In this document: positions 6,832 to 8,749 of the stretch, piece by piece
Layout: each line of letters starts with the position of its first letter
How positions within the stretch are numbered: position 1 is the stretch's first letter
Source: an uncultured Clostridia bacterium
GTDB taxonomy: Bacteria; Bacillota; Clostridia; Christensenellales; UBA1242
Assembly (NCBI GenBank): GCA_947630075.1
Contig: CANRGF010000034.1
Coordinates: forward strand, 1-8,749
Direction: 5' to 3'
DNA length: 8,749 bases
The notes under the pieces: model-generated
Databases searched by the model: none
The model's input: the letters and a program-made list of their open reading frames with translations, nothing else
What the model was told of the DNA's origin: nothing
Translations under genes and position numbers: made by a program

Positions 6832-7544
6832 TTTGCCTCCATGTTCACAGCGTTTTCAATCACCTGATATTTTTCCCCTTTCACTTGGAAATAAATCTTC
6901 CCGCTTTGGTCAACGGATAATATAATTAAGTCTTTAAGTTTTTCAATGTTAATTTTCTCTAAAATTTGCTGAAATTTTTGATTGTCTATAGCCAATTCTT
7001 TCATCTGCTCTTTAATCACTTTGCCATCGCTAACAATAACGTGCGGAAGTTGAGCTTCTGGGTTATTTGCCTTAACATCTTGCGCAGTGGCAGGTGCGTT
7101 CACGCTGGTTGGAATCACACTCATTTTGCCGTTAGTTTCAATTATCACATAAAGCACTTGGTCCAAACTATAATAATTGCACTGCCTAATGCCTTCAAGC
7201 AAGTCGTCTATATTCATGTTTAAATCTTTCAAAGCCTTATATTCAATTCCATTTGGGCTCACCACAACCACCGGACGCCCGCTCATTAATCTCCTTATAT
7301 TCACACTCTTGCGCGTCAAAAAAGTTATCACATAATGAATGAGCACTAAAATCGCTAGCGGCAAAATGCCATTTAAAAGTGGGATGTTCGTGTCGCTCAT
7401 TGGCAGAGTTGCCAAATCGGCAATAATGAGCGTTATAACCACTTCATAAGGTTGCATTTCACCAATTTGCCTTTTGCCCATAAGCCTTAGAAATAGCAAA
7501 ACGGTTATATAGATTAACAATACTCTAACAAACACAATAAACAT
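6828..7544 (-). CDS. DUF421 (YetF-like) membrane protein
   Basis: A 238-residue protein, full length for the family. Three membrane segments lie at about residues 3-20, 34-52 and 57-77. The family signature is LMGKRQIGEMQPYEVVITL (21-39) with ADLA just after. The cytoplasmic part has the tandem YetF-type units: first GRPVVVVSPNGIEYKALKDL with DDLLEGIRQ and ETNGKMSVIP (89-145), then LPHVIVSDGKVIKEQMK through SVDQSGKIYF (166-219). DUF421 proteins are common in spore formers; some family members have been linked to spore membrane properties, but no general reaction is known. It lies 51 bases after the flippase gene and overlaps DUF4363 by ATGA. The ATG start is fixed by an in-frame TAA two codons upstream, yet no Shine-Dalgarno is visible. 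An inverted repeat (7546-7566) sits where one should be. Confidence 0.93.
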   Translation of the reverse strand: MFIVFVRVLLIYITVLLFLRLMGKRQIGEMQPYEVVITLIIADLATLPMSDTNIPLLNGILPLAILVLIHYVITFLTRKSVNIRRLMSGRPVVVVSPNGIEYKALKDLNMNIDDLLEGIRQCNYYSLDQVLYVIIETNGKMSVIPTSVNAPATAQDVKANNPEAQLPHVIVSDGKVIKEQMKELAIDNQKFQQILEKINIEKLKDLIILSVDQSGKIYFQVKGEKYQVIENAVNMEAK

Positions 7545-7545
7545 A

Positions 7546-7566
7546 ATTTAAGTTTGTTTCTTAAAT
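7546..7566 (-). repeat. Inverted repeat abutting the DUF421 start codon
   Basis: On the minus strand, ATTTAAG-AAACAAA-CTTAAAT is a perfect 7-bp inverted repeat with a 7-base loop. It ends one base before the ATG at 7544. It occupies the place of the missing Shine-Dalgarno, so it could be an operator or an RNA hairpin acting on translation. It is A/T-rich, and chance is possible. Confidence 0.4.
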
Positions 7567-7579
7567 CTGTTTTTATTCA
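7550..7579 (-). promoter_or_regulatory. Possible sigma-G-like promoter for DUF421
   Basis: On the minus strand TGAATA (7579-7574) is followed after 17 bases by CAAACTT (7556-7550). The Bacillus sigma-G consensus is TGAATA with CATACTA at 17-18 bases, so the -35 matches fully and the -10 at 5 of 7. The -10 would end only 5 bases before the ATG, so a transcript from here would be nearly leaderless. Speculative. Confidence 0.25.
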
Positions 7580-7595
7580 AATAGCAAGCAAAGAA

Positions 7596-8749
7596 TTAAT
7601 TTTCTCTTTTCTTTTTGCGTTTTAGTAGGGCAATTAGGTCGTTAATTTCAAACAAATTAAACACCTTGCACAAAATAACAGTGGAAATCACGCTCAGGCT
7701 TCCCCCAATTAATCCTGCAAAAAAGTTTGTGAAGAATTTGAGCATCAAGTTTGATGTGAAATGCCCAAGCAAACTGCACGGCGTGGCAATTAGCGAATAT
7801 CGAATTGTCATTTTTATTAAATTAATTTTCAAATTTGGCACAGATTTTTGAATTTTTCTTATATTTAGCAAGGTTATAGTGGTCATAGATAAAAAGTGTG
7901 CCACAATCACAGCATTTATGCCAATGAGCGGGGTGAAAACAAAAAGGCAGACAATCAGCATGGCAGAGCCAATCATATAGTGAAAAAACGATTTAATTTC
8001 TAAATTTAAGGCGTTTAAAATGCTCCCCGTCAAATTGCAAAGCGTGATTGGCAAAATGCAAACAGCGGAGAGTTGCAAAAGTGCGCCGCTAAGCGCGTTT
8101 TTATATAGCACCAGACCAATTAGGTCGCCAACGGATAGATAAAGCGGAATAAATAGCATGCTCACGAAAATAGACACTTCTATAGACTTCTTTATGTTGC
8201 TAGAAATCTTGTCATATTCATTTTTTGTCATCATAGCGGTGATAGAAGGGATTAGCACCATGCTTATAGACCCAACGAGCGACATCGGCACAAACAGCAT
8301 AGGGAAGGTCATGCCCATAATCACGCCAAAAGATGCCACCGCTTCACTTTTAGTGTAACCAGCCACAATGAGCATGGCGGGAATAATGAGTGTGGTGATG
8401 GGTTGCACAAGTGAATTTGCTAGCCTAACTCCCGTGATTGGCAAAGCACTCTTAAAAACGGAAGCAAATTCACCCTTTTTAAAGCATAATTTTGCCCGCT
8501 TAAAATAGATGAATATGGTGATAACTGCAGAGATTAGGCAGGTGATGTTAAATGCGATTGCGGAATATTTTGTTGCCACGAAATAGTCCGTTATGCTAAA
8601 TAGCATCACAAAAGTTAGGGCAAAGCGAATTAACTGCTCAATAAGTTCGGTCAACCCGCAATTAAAAAAGTCATTTTGCCCCCACAACGCTCCGCGAAAA
8701 ACTGCATAGACGGCACTGAAAATGATAGACGGCACAGTGATAATTAAAA
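7596..8749 (-). CDS. SpoVB/MurJ-superfamily lipid flippase, partial (5' end beyond window)
   Basis: The frame is open from the right edge to the TAA at 7596; 383 residues are visible. A GTG at 8735 is in frame but is not a likely start, because the reading frame continues upstream and the visible part already begins in the middle of a family. The segment YAVFRGALWGQ followed by ELIEQLIR matches the RGYFQG...IEQ..R region that lies roughly 120 residues into SpoVB-type proteins, so about 110-130 residues are missing. About eleven hydrophobic segments are visible, and a basic KRKKKREN tail ends the protein in the cytoplasm. This MOP-superfamily group moves lipid-linked sugars across the membrane: MurJ flips lipid II, and SpoVB is needed for spore cortex. 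Here the motif form is closer to SpoVB than to MurJ. DUF421 and DUF4363 follow on the same strand, which fits an envelope or spore role. Confidence 0.88.
   Translation of the reverse strand, partial: LIITVPSIIFSAVYAVFRGALWGQNDFFNCGLTELIEQLIRFALTFVMLFSITDYFVATKYSAIAFNITCLISAVITIFIYFKRAKLCFKKGEFASVFKSALPITGVRLANSLVQPITTLIIPAMLIVAGYTKSEAVASFGVIMGMTFPMLFVPMSLVGSISMVLIPSITAMMTKNEYDKISSNIKKSIEVSIFVSMLFIPLYLSVGDLIGLVLYKNALSGALLQLSAVCILPITLCNLTGSILNALNLEIKSFFHYMIGSAMLIVCLFVFTPLIGINAVIVAHFLSMTTITLLNIRKIQKSVPNLKINLIKMTIRYSLIATPCSLLGHFTSNLMLKFFTNFFAGLIGGSLSVISTVILCKVFNLFEINDLIALLKRKKKREN

Noticed and set aside
8733..8735. GTG as the start of the flippase gene
   Set aside because: The frame stays open to the window edge and the visible protein begins within the SpoVB family, about 110-130 residues in, so the true start lies outside.

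Overview
The window looks like chromosomal DNA from a low-GC Gram-positive bacterium, most likely a member of the Clostridia. This is inferred from A/T-rich intergenic DNA, near-consensus sigma-A promoters (TTGACA/TTGAAA with 17-bp spacers), GGAGG-type ribosome binding sites, and a DUF421-DUF4363 pair beside a SpoVB-like flippase, an arrangement typical of spore-forming Firmicutes. The exact genus cannot be read from the sequence. Both ends cut through genes. No intergenic gap exceeds about 140 bases. I see no tRNA, rRNA, insertion sequence or CRISPR array.

Left block (1-821, minus strand): two adjacent small genes share a promoter at 695-723. Both begin with a winged-helix-like domain and align to each other by eye. 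The first-transcribed one (314-682) ends in a membrane segment; the second (1-304) runs off the left edge. Next to them is a complete M3-family oligoendopeptidase F gene (815-2575, minus) with its own promoter and a probable terminator that includes its stop codon.

Middle block (2592-6450, plus strand): a back-to-back promoter region separates pepF from a 145-residue double-membrane-anchored protein of unknown function (2713-3150), which ends in an excellent intrinsic terminator. uvrA (3279-6152), the damage-recognition ATPase of nucleotide excision repair, follows from a near-perfect extended -10 promoter. Its 3' end overlaps a small basic tail-anchored membrane protein (6136-6450).

Right block (6445-8749, minus strand): a SpoVB/MurJ-superfamily lipid flippase (5' end beyond the window), then a DUF421 (YetF-like) membrane protein, then a DUF4363 protein. 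The last two overlap by ATGA and are clearly one translational unit. The block meets the uvrA block tail to tail with the stop codons overlapping. The flippase and DUF421 suggest a cell-envelope or spore-envelope role, but this is inference from family membership.

Most of the window is ordinary housekeeping sequence. The parts that deserve a second look are the tandem membrane-tethered winged-helix pair, the unknown gene translationally linked to uvrA, and the unusual start region of the DUF421 gene, which has no Shine-Dalgarno, an inverted repeat against the start codon, and a sigma-G-like promoter match.
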